Part shown: one piece after another, positions 49,755 to 60,700 of the stretch
Numbering within the stretch: the first letter of the stretch is position 1
Layout of the letters: the number at the start of each line of letters is the position of its first letter
Origin: Fibrella aestuarina BUZ 2
Lineage (GTDB): Bacteria > Bacteroidota > Bacteroidia > Cytophagales > Spirosomataceae
DNA: 64,000 nucleotides
Assembly: GCF_000331105.1 (NCBI RefSeq)
Contig: NC_020054.1
Span: 124,001-188,000 of the forward strand
Reading direction: 5' to 3'
Position numbers and translations under genes: made by a program
The notes under the pieces: generated by a model
The model's input: the letters and a program-made list of their open reading frames with translations, nothing else
Database searches by the model: none
What the model was told of the DNA's origin: nothing

Positions 49755-50660
49755 TCAGTTGCGAAACGCGACGGGCGACAGCGCCGTTTGCTTGCGGAAG
49801 AAATTGGAAAAATGGGCCACTTCTTCAAACCCCAGGCTGTAGCTGATTTCGGAGATGGTCCAGTCGGTTTGGCGCAGCAGGATTTTGGCCTCCTGCACGA
49901 GCCGCCCGCTGATGAGGTCGGTGGTCGTTTTGCCCGTGTGCTCCTTCAGGACTTTGTTGAGGTGGTTGACGTGCACGGCGAGTTGCCGGGCGTAGTCGTT
50001 GGCCGTACGCAAGCGAATGCGCTGCCCCGGCGATTCGATCGGGAATTGCCGCTCGAGCAGTTCGATAAAGAGCGACGAAATCCGGGCCGAGGCCGTATGC
50101 GTGGGGTAGAGCGAGGTGGCCGGTTGCAACTTCTGCCCGAAGTGAATGAGTTCAAGCACGTAATTCCGCAGCAGATCGTATTTATAGGCATAGTCCGACG
50201 CCAACTCTTTGTGCATCTTGTTGAAAATGTAGCGCAGGTCGTCGGCTTCGTCGTCGGTTAGCTGGAAAATCGGCACGGTCCCGGGCTGGAACAGCGGCAG
50301 GTCGTCGAGCACGACGCCGCTTTTGGTCGACACCAGAAAGTCGTCGGTAAAGACGCAGAATGACCCGGCCTGCTGTTCGTCGAGCGGGACGTAGTGATAC
50401 GGGATTTTGGGCGTGGCAAAGAGCAGCGCGTTTCGCTCAATCTCGATCACCTTGTCGGCGTATTCGGCCTTGTTGCGCCCGCTGATCAGGCTGATTTTGT
50501 AGTAGGCCCGCCGGTCGTAGGGCATCACGCCTTTCTTGGACCGGATCGCCATCAGATCGGCAATGCGGAACACGTTGAAATGCCCGATTTCTCGGTTGAT
50601 CTCCACTGGCACAACTGCCGATATGTCCTGATAAAAGTCGGCCAATGATTTACCCGTCAT
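49755..50660 (-). CDS. AraC-family transcriptional regulator
   Basis: A 301-residue protein with an N-terminal cupin-like ligand domain (VVPVEINREIGHFNVFRIAD, IERNALLFATPKIPYHYVPL) and a C-terminal pair of HTHs (NDYARQLAVHVNHLNKVLKE, TGKTTTDLISGRLVQEAKIL, TDWTISEISYSLGFEEVAHF, SNFFRKQTALSPVAFR). A -7 box matching TAnnTTTG lies about 20 bp upstream. The likely target is the co-directional SDR gene. The ligand is unknown. Confidence 0.93.
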   Translation of the reverse strand: MTGKSLADFYQDISAVVPVEINREIGHFNVFRIADLMAIRSKKGVMPYDRRAYYKISLISGRNKAEYADKVIEIERNALLFATPKIPYHYVPLDEQQAGSFCVFTDDFLVSTKSGVVLDDLPLFQPGTVPIFQLTDDEADDLRYIFNKMHKELASDYAYKYDLLRNYVLELIHFGQKLQPATSLYPTHTASARISSLFIELLERQFPIESPGQRIRLRTANDYARQLAVHVNHLNKVLKEHTGKTTTDLISGRLVQEAKILLRQTDWTISEISYSLGFEEVAHFSNFFRKQTALSPVAFRN

Positions 50661-50679
50661 CGCTTTTCGTTGTAAAATT

Positions 50680-50712
50680 CAAAGATACGACCGAACTGAT
50701 CGGATTGGGCAA
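50680..50712 (-). promoter_or_regulatory. Candidate promoter of the araC-like gene
   Basis: Minus strand: TTG at 50710-50712, then 22 bp, then TATCTTTG at 50680-50687 (matches TAnnTTTG). The start codon lies 20 bp further at 50660. Confidence 0.45.
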
Positions 50713-50867
50713 CGCGCTCACCGATTGACACCTACCGTTTACTCACCTCACGGCCATACACAGAAGATTAGTAGTCAGCGTATCCGGTTTTTACTATCGT
50801 TACGTCTGCTTAACCATACTGATCGTCTTACCGCCAGCTTTCCATCTTGTTTAACCCGATATACGCC

Positions 50868-51044
50868 ATGAAAACCCTGAAATGCAGCGATGTGGGCTTC
50901 GATTGTCCCGCCCAGATTCATGCTGAAACCGACGAAGAGGTGCTCACTCAGGCTGCCGAGCACGCCAGTTCCGTACACGGTGTCACCGTGACGCCCGAGA
51001 TGGCCGAAGGCATCAAAACCCTGATTCGGGAAGAGCCCGCCTAA
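50868..51044 (+). CDS. DUF1059-like small protein
   Basis: A 58-residue protein from the ATG at 50868. Its MKTLKCSDVGFDCPAQIHAE, followed by TDEEVLTQAAEHASSVHGVT and IKTLIREEPA, matches the DUF1059 family. The family pattern C...C plus a conserved His-Ala/His stretch suggests a metal or redox site, but no function is known. The start is the first ATG consistent with the family; an earlier in-frame ATG at 50847 adds seven residues. A strong terminator follows. Confidence 0.8.
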   Translation: MKTLKCSDVGFDCPAQIHAETDEEVLTQAAEHASSVHGVTVTPEMAEGIKTLIREEPA

Positions 51045-51063
51045 CGCTGGGTACGTTCCCACG

Positions 51064-51093
51064 CAAAAGGCCCGCTGTGACGCGGGCCTTTTG
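51064..51093. terminator. Bidirectional Rho-independent terminator
   Basis: CAAAAGGCCCGC (51064-51075) pairs with GCGGGCCTTTTG (51082-51093): a perfect 12-bp stem, 6-nt loop and T run on each strand. It lies between convergent genes (DUF1059 and the sugar dehydrogenase). Confidence 0.92.
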
Positions 51094-51117
51094 CATTCGT
51101 GGCTGATGCCAGGTACG

Positions 51118-52443
51118 TTACCGCTTCTGCGCCGCCGTCGGTTTGCGGGTGGGGCGTTGGGCCTGGTAGCTAATCTTGAAGATGGTGCCGTTCAGGTCGT
51201 CGGTCACGTAGAGCGAACCGTCGGGGCCTTGCGCGAGGCCACAGGGCCGGTGTTGCACGGGGCCGGTGGGCTTGACCAGGTCCGTACCGGCGAAATTGTC
51301 GGCAAAGATTTCCCAGGGGCCCGAGGGCTTCCCGTTTTTAAACGGCACAAACCCGACCAGATACCCTTTGTGCATCGCCTGCGACTGCCCGTGGAAGGCA
51401 ATAAATGCGCCGTTGCGGTACCGCTCTGGGAAGGCCGTCCCGGTGTAAAACAACAGACCGTTGGGCCCCATGTGCGCCGGAAACGCCGCCACCGGGTCGA
51501 TGATTTTCCCCGTAGCCGCCTTCTTGCCGTCACCACCGTATTCCGGGGCCATTATTTTCTTCTTCTGGATATGGTCGTAATAGCTGTAGGGCCAGCCGGC
51601 ATCATCGCCCTGGTGCAATTCGTACATAGTTTCGGCGGGGAGTTCGGCGCTTTGCTGCGGCGTGTAGTACTGCGGGTAGAAATCGTCGAAGGCGCCCCGG
51701 CCGTGTTGCATCACAAACAGGCTGTTGGTTTTGGGGTTCCAGTCGAGGCCGACCACGTTTTTGAGGCCGGTCGCAAACCGCACGCCACTGGCAAACGTCT
51801 GATTGGGCACGTTGGCGTTGAAGCGCCAGATGCCCGCCGCTGAGTCGAGCAGGGCGCAGGGCATCTGCCCCTTGCCGCTGTTGGGTTCCCGGCAGCGGTC
51901 GTTGTCCGACGCGATGTTGACGTAGATATTGCCCGCATTGTCGAGCGCGATGGACTTCGACTTGTCGCGCTCTTTCTCGCGCAGGCCCGACACCAGTTTC
52001 TCCGGGCTGTCGGGGTTCGTCACCTCGTCGCGCTCGTTTAGTTTGTACCGGAAAATGCTGTTGTTCGAAGACGTGTAGAGGTAGCCGTCTTTCAGGAAAA
52101 TGCCCGTACCGGGGTAATCGCCGAAGCCCGTTTTCTCGTCGGTAACACCATCGTTGTTGGTGTCGCGCAGGCGGTAGATGCCTTTGCCCTCCTGTAGTTT
52201 ACCCAGCTTCACGTAGATGTCGCCGGTTTTGCTCACGACCAGATGGCGCGGGGCGCTCAGCCCGTCGGCCACGATCGACGCCGCAAAGCCCGTTGGCATT
52301 TTGAGGTCGGTGGGCAAAATGGCCCGTTTGATCACGCGGGGTGGTTTGGCGGGCGGAGTGGCCAGCGCAACCGGTGCGGTGCAGTAGCTCGCCAGCGCAA
52401 AGAGCGATAGGGTGAGGCTAGAGGAGCGTAGGGTTTTGTTCAT
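51118..52443 (-). CDS. Exported PQQ-type sorbosone/sugar dehydrogenase, no cytochrome domain
   Basis: A 441-residue beta-propeller of the same family as the protein at 18628-20427: DLKMPTGFAASIVADGLSAP, RHLVVSKTGDIYVKLGKLQE, NVVGLDWNPKTNSLFVMQHG and PCGLAQGPDGSLYVTDDLNG. It has a signal peptide (MNKTLRSSSLTLSLFALASY). It lacks the cytochrome c extension and so would need a separate electron acceptor. It diverges from a glucose-fructose-oxidoreductase-like gene, so the pair may act on the same periplasmic sugar. The end of the gene meets a bidirectional terminator. Confidence 0.87.
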   Translation of the reverse strand: MNKTLRSSSLTLSLFALASYCTAPVALATPPAKPPRVIKRAILPTDLKMPTGFAASIVADGLSAPRHLVVSKTGDIYVKLGKLQEGKGIYRLRDTNNDGVTDEKTGFGDYPGTGIFLKDGYLYTSSNNSIFRYKLNERDEVTNPDSPEKLVSGLREKERDKSKSIALDNAGNIYVNIASDNDRCREPNSGKGQMPCALLDSAAGIWRFNANVPNQTFASGVRFATGLKNVVGLDWNPKTNSLFVMQHGRGAFDDFYPQYYTPQQSAELPAETMYELHQGDDAGWPYSYYDHIQKKKIMAPEYGGDGKKAATGKIIDPVAAFPAHMGPNGLLFYTGTAFPERYRNGAFIAFHGQSQAMHKGYLVGFVPFKNGKPSGPWEIFADNFAGTDLVKPTGPVQHRPCGLAQGPDGSLYVTDDLNGTIFKISYQAQRPTRKPTAAQKR

Positions 52444-52742
52444 GAGGAGGCGGCGAGCGGTGAAAACAACGGCTCAATCCCCCAGACAAAGGCAGCACCG
52501 GGCACCGACTTACCCACAAACGGCGTAAGTCGCTGCGGGAAGGGTAAGCCAGTTGCCACACAAGCAACATACGCATGCGCCAGCCTCGGGCTATTTCCTC
52601 TTCACAGCGGGCCACCCAAACAGATTTTGACGTCAGGTTCGCGCCAATTGGTTGTATCGGCAGACTAACCATACATGCTATGTCTCCGCTCAACGTACCT
52701 GGCGACGGGCAGCCACAACCGACTGGCCCCCAAGCGCCTTTG

Positions 52743-54092
<1,350 letters not shown>

Positions 54093-54096
54093 CAAC

Positions 54097-54170
54097 TTGC
54101 GGTGAGTGTTCATCATGGATAGGTGGGTTGCCGGTTGAACCCACCTATCCATGATGAACACTCACCGCAA
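54097..54170. repeat. Perfect 33-bp inverted repeat
   Basis: Arms 54097-54129 and 54138-54170 are exactly complementary over 33 bp around the 8-nt loop GCCGGTTG. The element starts 5 bp after the GFOR-like stop and ends 8 bp before the epoxide hydrolase start, so it fills the gene junction. There is no T run on the plus strand, so it is not a standard terminator. Confidence 0.95.
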
Positions 54171-54178
54171 CCGATCGT

Positions 54179-55321
54179 ATGAACCCTTTTCAGATTAGTA
54201 TTCCGCAGGCGGTGCTCGACGACCTGCAAATGCGGCTGGCCCAAACGCGCTGGTCGAGCGAAGTGGCCGGTATGGACTGGCAGCTGGGCACGCCGCGCTC
54301 GTACCTGCAACCGCTGATTCAGTACTGGCAGTACGACTTCGACTGGCGCAAGCAGGAGGCTTTCCTCAACCAGTTTGCCCAGTTCAAAACCGAGCTGAAC
54401 GGCTATGGACTCCATTACATCCATGAACGCGGCAAGGGCGATAATCCCATGCCGCTGCTGCTCAGCCACGGCTGGCCCGATTCGTTTTATCGGTTCCACA
54501 AACTGATTCCGCTGCTGACCGACCCTGCGGCCCACGGTGGCCGGGCCGAAGATGCTTTCGACGTGATTATTCCCAGCCTGCCGGGCTTTGGCTTTTCGGA
54601 TAGACTGACGCAGCAAACCGGGGGTTACAACGCGTGGACGGCCAACCAACTGCACACGCTCATGACCAACACGCTGGGTTACACGCGCTACGGTGCCCAC
54701 GGCGGCGATGTGGGTAGCGGCCTGACGGAGGCGCTGGCGATGCAGCACGCCGATTCGCTGACCGGCATTCACCTCTGTGACGTGCCCTACTGGCGGCTGT
54801 TTGCAACCAGCCCCAATGGGCTATCGGAAGCCGAGCAACAGTACCTTCAGGAAGGGCAGCAGTGGCAGCTGACGGAAGGGGCTTATGCTGTAATGCAGGG
54901 CACCAAACCGCAAACGCTTGCCTATGGCCTAAACGACTCCCCGGTGGGCCTGGCGGCCTGGATCACGGAGAAATTCTATGCCTGGAGCGACTGCAATGGC
55001 GCGCTGAAAAGCCGGTTCACAACCGACGAGCTGCTGACGAACATCACGATGTACTGGGCGACCCAAACGATTCGGTCGTCGTTTGCCCCGTTCTGGGATG
55101 AACCCGATCAGCCCTGGGGCGATGACGTCCCTCGTATCGACGTACCCACGGGCATCGCCCTTTTTCCGAAAGACATTCTACCGGCGCCGCGCGCACTGGC
55201 CGAGCGGTTCTATACCCTGCACCGCTGGACCGAGCTACCCAGGGGCGGTCATTTTGCGGCGCTCGAAGAACCCGACCTGCTCGCTCAGGAGCTGCGCGAC
55301 TTCTTCCGGCCGCTCCGCTAA
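54179..55321 (+). CDS. Epoxide hydrolase (EHN family)
   Basis: A 380-residue alpha/beta-hydrolase with the N-terminal EHN cap (FQISIPQAVLDDLQMRLAQT, WSSEVAGMDWQLGTPRSYLQ). The oxyanion motif HGWPDSFYRFH is at about 97-107 and the nucleophile Asp177 is in YGAHGGDVGSG. PRGGHFAALEEPD near the end carries the likely catalytic His. It hydrates epoxides to diols, with no clue to the physiological substrate. No signal peptide is seen. It follows the GFOR-like gene across a 33-bp perfect hairpin and is convergent with the next gene after 13 bp. Confidence 0.92.
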   Translation: MNPFQISIPQAVLDDLQMRLAQTRWSSEVAGMDWQLGTPRSYLQPLIQYWQYDFDWRKQEAFLNQFAQFKTELNGYGLHYIHERGKGDNPMPLLLSHGWPDSFYRFHKLIPLLTDPAAHGGRAEDAFDVIIPSLPGFGFSDRLTQQTGGYNAWTANQLHTLMTNTLGYTRYGAHGGDVGSGLTEALAMQHADSLTGIHLCDVPYWRLFATSPNGLSEAEQQYLQEGQQWQLTEGAYAVMQGTKPQTLAYGLNDSPVGLAAWITEKFYAWSDCNGALKSRFTTDELLTNITMYWATQTIRSSFAPFWDEPDQPWGDDVPRIDVPTGIALFPKDILPAPRALAERFYTLHRWTELPRGGHFAALEEPDLLAQELRDFFRPLR

Positions 55322-55334
55322 GTAGGCCGTTGGC

Positions 55335-55835
55335 TTACTTGATCACCACCACGTTGGGCTCGTCGGGTTTGACGGTGAAGGTGGACTGAACCTGAAGAAC
55401 GCGGTTCTGCCTGTAGACCAGCCGGTAGGTGCCGGGCTGAAGCGTCAGCGCCATCGGGAACGTAGCTGCGCGTTCCTTGCGGCTGTCGGCTTCATGCAAC
55501 AGCGTGTAGCCGGTGCCGTAAATCTCCAGCCGCATCTGCTCGTTACAGCGTTCGCAACGGATCGTCACCGATTCGCCCTCGGGGCGCGGCGGTGTAGCGG
55601 CCCCACGAACGCCCAGCGAATCGAGGACGCGGTCTTTCAGGGCTTCGCGCTGCCGCTCATTAAGCCCCGCTACCCCAAACCGCTGATTATAGCTGATCAG
55701 GCGCCCGTCCTGCGTGCCTTCCACGTCGATCGACATGTACTTCGTATCATCGTCGATCTGGATGCTCAGGTTATTTTTTTGGGCCTGCGCCAGCGTACAC
55801 AGGCTGAGTAGCAGGCAGGTCAGTATCGTTTTCAT
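55335..55835 (-). CDS. Exported protein of unknown function
   Basis: About 166 residues from the ATG at 55835, giving the signal MKTILTCLLLSLCTLAQAQ; upstream in-frame ATGs exist at 55856 and 55907 but would place extra residues before a good signal. The middle part has four cysteines in a CxxC-like arrangement only once (IRCERCNEQMRLEIYG). The C-terminal half is a beta domain (TFPMALTLQPGTYRLVYRQN, VLQVQSTFTVKPDEPNVVVI) such as is found in surface or gliding-type accessory proteins. I do not recognise the family. Confidence 0.65.
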   Translation of the reverse strand: MKTILTCLLLSLCTLAQAQKNNLSIQIDDDTKYMSIDVEGTQDGRLISYNQRFGVAGLNERQREALKDRVLDSLGVRGAATPPRPEGESVTIRCERCNEQMRLEIYGTGYTLLHEADSRKERAATFPMALTLQPGTYRLVYRQNRVLQVQSTFTVKPDEPNVVVIK

Positions 55836-55976
55836 AGACGGGATCAGCCGGTTCATGAAGGCAGTTTTGCCTACCCACCCAAACAGCATGCTACGCGAAC
55901 AACTCACTGACTGTCAACTATATTCTCAGAGATAATTGTCCGAATCTGGACAGCGTTTGAACGGAGCCGGACAGGT

Positions 55977-56035
55977 ACGTACCTATGAATAACCCCCACA
56001 AACGTCGCCGCTGTGGGGGTTATTCATAGGTACGT
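55977..56035. repeat. Perfect 24-bp inverted repeat containing the GGTACGT word
   Basis: Arms 55977-56000 and 56012-56035 are exactly complementary over 24 bp with the 11-nt loop AACGTCGCCGC. The outer ends carry ACGTACC/GGTACGT, the heptamer over-represented in this window. It lies downstream of the gene at 56047-57480. Confidence 0.93.
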
Positions 56036-56046
56036 CAGGCGATCAG

Positions 56047-57480
56047 TTACCGACGGCCGCCCCGGCCACCGCCGAAGCCACCACCGCCATACGAGCGCCC
56101 GCCACCGAAGCTGCCGCCATTGCTAAAACCGCCACCGAATGAACGACCGGCGCCGAAATTACCGCGACCGCTGCTGTAGTTGCCGCCGCCGTAATTTGGT
56201 GTACGGCTTGGGGGGGCGTAGGTACGTCCGCCGGGAGCACTCACGCCGGGTACGTTGCCCGGTGAATACGACCGGCCGTAGGTACGTCCCGCATAGCCAT
56301 AGCCGTTGGCATAGCGGCCACCAGCCACGCCGCCCACCGGCCCGAATGTGCGCCGGGCCGCGCCGAGGAAGCTCGGATTATAGGGCGACCAGATGCGATT
56401 GGGCCGGTACACGCGGGCGTAGAAGCCATTGAAGCGGTTGTAGAGATGCGGGTAATAGCCGCGGTAGCCGTAGTTGAAGAACCAGTTGGAGAAGCCAAAT
56501 GAGGGCAGTCCAAACACGACCATACCGCCGCCGGGACCATAGTAGAAGCCCGTATTGAGCCACCAGGCCGACGGATACCACATGGCCGCCCCGTACCAGC
56601 GTGGATAGCCGAACCAGTAGGGATAAGGGTTCTGGTAATAGTACGGTGAGTTGACGGGCCAGGCCGGGTTCGGGTTGATCTGCCCGTTGTAGCCATTGGC
56701 CTGGGCGTAGGCCTGTCCGGCCTGTTGCAGCTCCTGCCGGGCCTGCGGGTCCTGGTTCAACTCCTGCTGATACGAGGCCAGATCCTGATCGCTCTGCGCC
56801 GTGAGGCTGTCGTGCAGGGTAGCCAGCCGCTGCGTCATCCCCGCCGGGTCGGCCTGATAATCATGGCCCAGTTGAGCGGTTTGGTCGGGCTGCTGGGTCA
56901 GGGTCGTCAGCACGTCGGGCAGGGCAATCAGCTTACGGAAGGCAGCCTGCGTGGGGCTATCGAGCGGGTCAATGAGGTTGTCGAACGCCTGGTCGGCTTG
57001 CTGGTTGAGGTAATCGACCTGCACCAGATCGTCGTGGTGATGGCGATACAAGCGCCAAGCCGTCTCCTGCAAATCGGTCGGCAGCGCTTTCGTCAGCCCA
57101 TCGACCGTTGGACGGTCAGTGCCTCGGGGCAGCATCGCCAGGCTGTGGAGCACGTCGGGGAAGCGGGCTATGTCGTAAAACCAACCCTGTTTCGTCTGTC
57201 CGTAGGAGCTGATGAGGTCAGTAAAAGCCCGCTCACTGTTGGCCTGTTGTTGGGCCAGTTGGTCCAGCACCTGTGGCTGCTGGCTCGCCAGCAACACCGC
57301 CTGCCGCACGTCGTCGCGGTAGCCCGCCACCGCCGAGAGCAGCGGCTTGTCGGCAGTAGCCGTAGCGGCCGGGCGGTTGTCGTCAACGATTTGGGCGAAC
57401 GTTGGTTGCCAGTGCGCTACCAGGAGCCCCAGTCCCAGCCACAACGCGTTGGCCGGGAGGAAATGTTTAAGCGCGTTCAT
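56047..57480 (-). CDS. Exported protein with helical domain and Gly/Tyr/Asn-rich C-terminus
   Basis: A 477-residue protein with a signal peptide (MNALKHFLPANALWLGLGLL). Residues of about 40-245 are helical and Gln/Asp/Leu-rich (VLLASQQPQVLDQLAQQQAN, KALPTDLQETAWRLYRHHHD, RKLIALPDVLTTLTQQPDQT), a DUF3300-like repeat arrangement. From about 265 the sequence becomes Trp/Tyr/Pro/Asn-rich (PYPYWFGYPRWYGAAMWYPS) and the last 75 residues are Gly/Ser/Arg-rich with repeated GGRSYGGG-like units. No catalytic motif is seen. A structural or adhesive role in the envelope is possible. The function is unknown. Confidence 0.7.
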   Translation of the reverse strand: MNALKHFLPANALWLGLGLLVAHWQPTFAQIVDDNRPAATATADKPLLSAVAGYRDDVRQAVLLASQQPQVLDQLAQQQANSERAFTDLISSYGQTKQGWFYDIARFPDVLHSLAMLPRGTDRPTVDGLTKALPTDLQETAWRLYRHHHDDLVQVDYLNQQADQAFDNLIDPLDSPTQAAFRKLIALPDVLTTLTQQPDQTAQLGHDYQADPAGMTQRLATLHDSLTAQSDQDLASYQQELNQDPQARQELQQAGQAYAQANGYNGQINPNPAWPVNSPYYYQNPYPYWFGYPRWYGAAMWYPSAWWLNTGFYYGPGGGMVVFGLPSFGFSNWFFNYGYRGYYPHLYNRFNGFYARVYRPNRIWSPYNPSFLGAARRTFGPVGGVAGGRYANGYGYAGRTYGRSYSPGNVPGVSAPGGRTYAPPSRTPNYGGGNYSSGRGNFGAGRSFGGGFSNGGSFGGGRSYGGGGFGGGRGGRR

Positions 57481-57714
57481 GATGAATAGCCTGATTTAAC
57501 GTGATCGTGGGTTGGCCCGATTTAGCTCGGCACGGCACCCTGATCGGGCGTTTGTACCGGTGGGACGGGCGACCAATTAGATAACAAAAACAGGCGTCCT
57601 CTTCGTATATAAACCGGTTAATCGTCCGTTAAAAATGCGGCGTTTATGGGGCATACTTAATCCCGTAAGTCACTTAGGCTAAGCACGTAAGTCATCCTAC
57701 AACAAGTTGAGGCG

Positions 57715-60700
57715 TCAGCGTACGCAGCGGTTGATGCGCAGGCCGCTGTTGTTGACGGCGGTGATCAGGTACGTTGCCTGCCCGCGGCCCTTGAGCAACG
57801 CCGACGATCGGGCATCACCGCGAATGACCAGCCCGCTCGCCAGCGGATTAACGGGGGTAAACCGGCCTCGCCCATCGCCCAGCAGCACCAGCCCGACCGA
57901 GGCATCTTCGCGACCCATATTCACTTCGTTCGGGTAAAAATTACCCGTCAGCACGGCATCCAGCTTGCCGTCGTGGTTGACATCGTGGGCGACAATGCCG
58001 AACACGGGCGACAGTTGCGCGGGGCGGGGCAGCGCATGCACCACAAACTGACCGTTGCCCCGATTTTCGACGTAAGCGCTTTGCAGGTACGTTGCCTGCG
58101 CTTCGTAGGCGTCCTTGCGCTCATCAGCGGTCAGCAGATCATCGAAGGTAACGGCGGCGTAATCGGCAAACCGCTGGTACTTGCGCCGAAACTGAATCAC
58201 CTGCTGATTGAGCGCCTCGCGCGGCGGGGCCGGGTAACACGTTCCGTTGATGAAATAGCCCATCAGCGGGTCGACGGTGCCGTCGTTGTTTATGTCTTTA
58301 GCCACGATTTTGACGGGTTCGGTCGGGGTGGCCTGGTAAAGAGTGTTTAGGCCTTCGTTGCCCGCGATGTAATCCAGATCGCCATCGTTGTCGAAATCAC
58401 CCTGCGCCAGGCTATTCCACCAGCCCGACGAGTTGGCCAACCGCTGCGGGGGCGATCGGAACGCGCCTTTGTCATTTCGGATAAATGTCAGCGGCATCCA
58501 TTCGCCCGCCAACATCAGATCGGGCCAGCCGTCGCGGTCGTAGTCAGACCAGAGCGCGGCGCAAACCATGCCCGCCGACATGAGTGCCGGTGCCAGTTGT
58601 GGCGTCACGTCGGTAAAGCGACCGGCGTCGTTTCGAAGCAGGTAACTCCGGGCGGGTAACGGGTATTGGCCGGGTACCTGCCGCCCACCCACCAGCAGAT
58701 CCAGATCGCCGTCGCGGTCAAAGTCAGCCGCGACTACGCACCCGCCACTCCCCGACACGTCGGGTAATGTACCGGCCGGAGCCGCGCTGAATGTGCCCTT
58801 GCCGTTGTTCAGGAACAGATCATCCTGGTAAAACGCCTTGTCGGTGGCCGGACGTTCGCTCCCGCCATGTACGACGTACAAATCCTGGTCGCCATCGGCA
58901 TCGGCATCGAAGAAGAGCGCGCCCGTGGCTTCGCCGTTGGGTTGGTCTGGAAACGGTTGTTTCAGCAGCGCGCCGTTGGGTTGTTGCACCAGCAATTGGG
59001 CCGGGCTGCCCCGGTAGGCGTTCCCCACGAAACAATCGGATAGCCCATCGCCGTTGACGTCGCCCACGGCCAGTGCAAAGCCCGACCGCGACAGCATTTT
59101 ATGCATGGCGGCGGTTTGTTTGAAATCGACAAAGTCGGATTCCTGATGCCGGAAGGCCGGGCCCTGCGCCGTGGTTATGTCGGCGAATAAGAGACCTGGG
59201 CTGGGTACGTTGGTGGCCTGCGCTGACGGGTTAGCCTGCGCATAGTTTAGCGTCAGTACCTGATCACCAGGTACTTTCCGGCGCGTTTCAGTGCGGCCGC
59301 CCGGCCACTCAATGCGCAACGAATCGACACGCTGCTGCTTACCCAGCCCCACATGCAGCGTGGGTTCAACCGACGACAGATAGCCCCGCACGGTCGTCAG
59401 TTCGCTGTATTGCAGCTGCCCACCCGCCCAGAGCGTGAGCTTCGCGCCGATACCCTGCCGGTTGGTGGAATCGCCCCGGAGCCGGACGGTCAGGTAGTGG
59501 GTATCGGGCGCTTGTTCGCGGGTTCGGTTCCGGTAGATGAGCGCTTCGGCATCGACGTTGTTGACGACCAGATCCAGATCGCCGTCGTTATCGAAATCGG
59601 CGTAGGCCGCGCCGTTGGCAAACGATTCGGTGTTGAGCCCCCACGCCTTCGACACATCGGCAAACGACCCGCCGCCGGTGTTGCGGAAGGCGTAGTGCGC
59701 CAGCGGAATTTCGGGGACTTTTTCCAGGAGCGCGAGCCGTTTCTGGGTGTTGTATTCGGTGGTACCGAAGCCCGAAAAGTCCTCGCTGAAATTGATAAAA
59801 TCGCGGTCGGTGACGTTTTTGCGGTAGCCGTTGGTGATGTACATATCCCGCCAGCCGTCGTTGTCGAAGTCGGCCAGCAGCGTGGCCCAGCTCCAGTCGG
59901 TCTGGGCGACACCGGCCATCAGCCCCACTTCACTAAACAGCGGTACGTTGCCCTGGTTGCCCAGATTCAGTTGCAGCGAGTTGCGCATGTACTGCATCTG
60001 ATGCCCGTATTGAGCCGACACGCTCATTTCCTTGCGGTCGTAATCCTGCCCGGCGAGCATCATCTTAAGGCGGGCGTTCTCTTTCGGCAGCATGTCGAGC
60101 TGCATCAGATCAGGCCGGGCGTCGTTGTTCAGATCGGCAGCATCCACGCCCATGCCGTAGAGGCTGGTGTGCGCCGTGGCCTCCTTGATGACGTTAATAA
60201 ACTGGCCGTTGCCCTTGTTGAGGTACAGGATATCGCTGCTGGTGAAGTCGTTGGAGCAATAGATGTCCGGGTAGCCATCTTTGTTCAGGTCACTCACAAT
60301 GACCCCCAGGCCCAGCCCGTCGTAGGTAATGTCCGCCTCGCGGGATACGTCGACGAACACGGGGTGCCCGGCGGGACCGGGGCCATTGTTGCGGTAGAGT
60401 TTGCCCGTGCTGGGGTGCGAGCCGTTGGGCACAACCGGGCGAAGGTACGCCGGATTTTGCCCGTCGGGGGCGGTGTTGAGCAGAAAGGCGTCGAGGTCGC
60501 CGTCGAGATCGTAGTCGAAAAAAGTGGATTGGGTCGTAAAAGCCGGATCGGCGAGGCCGTAGTCGCGGGCCATTTCGCGGAAAAACGGGGTACCATTGCG
60601 GAGGCCCTGATTCACAAACAGCAGGTTCTCGCTCTGTTTTAGCGCCCCATGCGCCGCCACCGATACGTAGATATCGAGCCAGCCATCCTGGTTGATGTCG

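Noticed and set aside
59353..60642. 429-codon plus-strand open frame opposite the CRTAC1-type lipoprotein
   Set aside because: It mirrors the repeated FG-GAP units and has no independent features.
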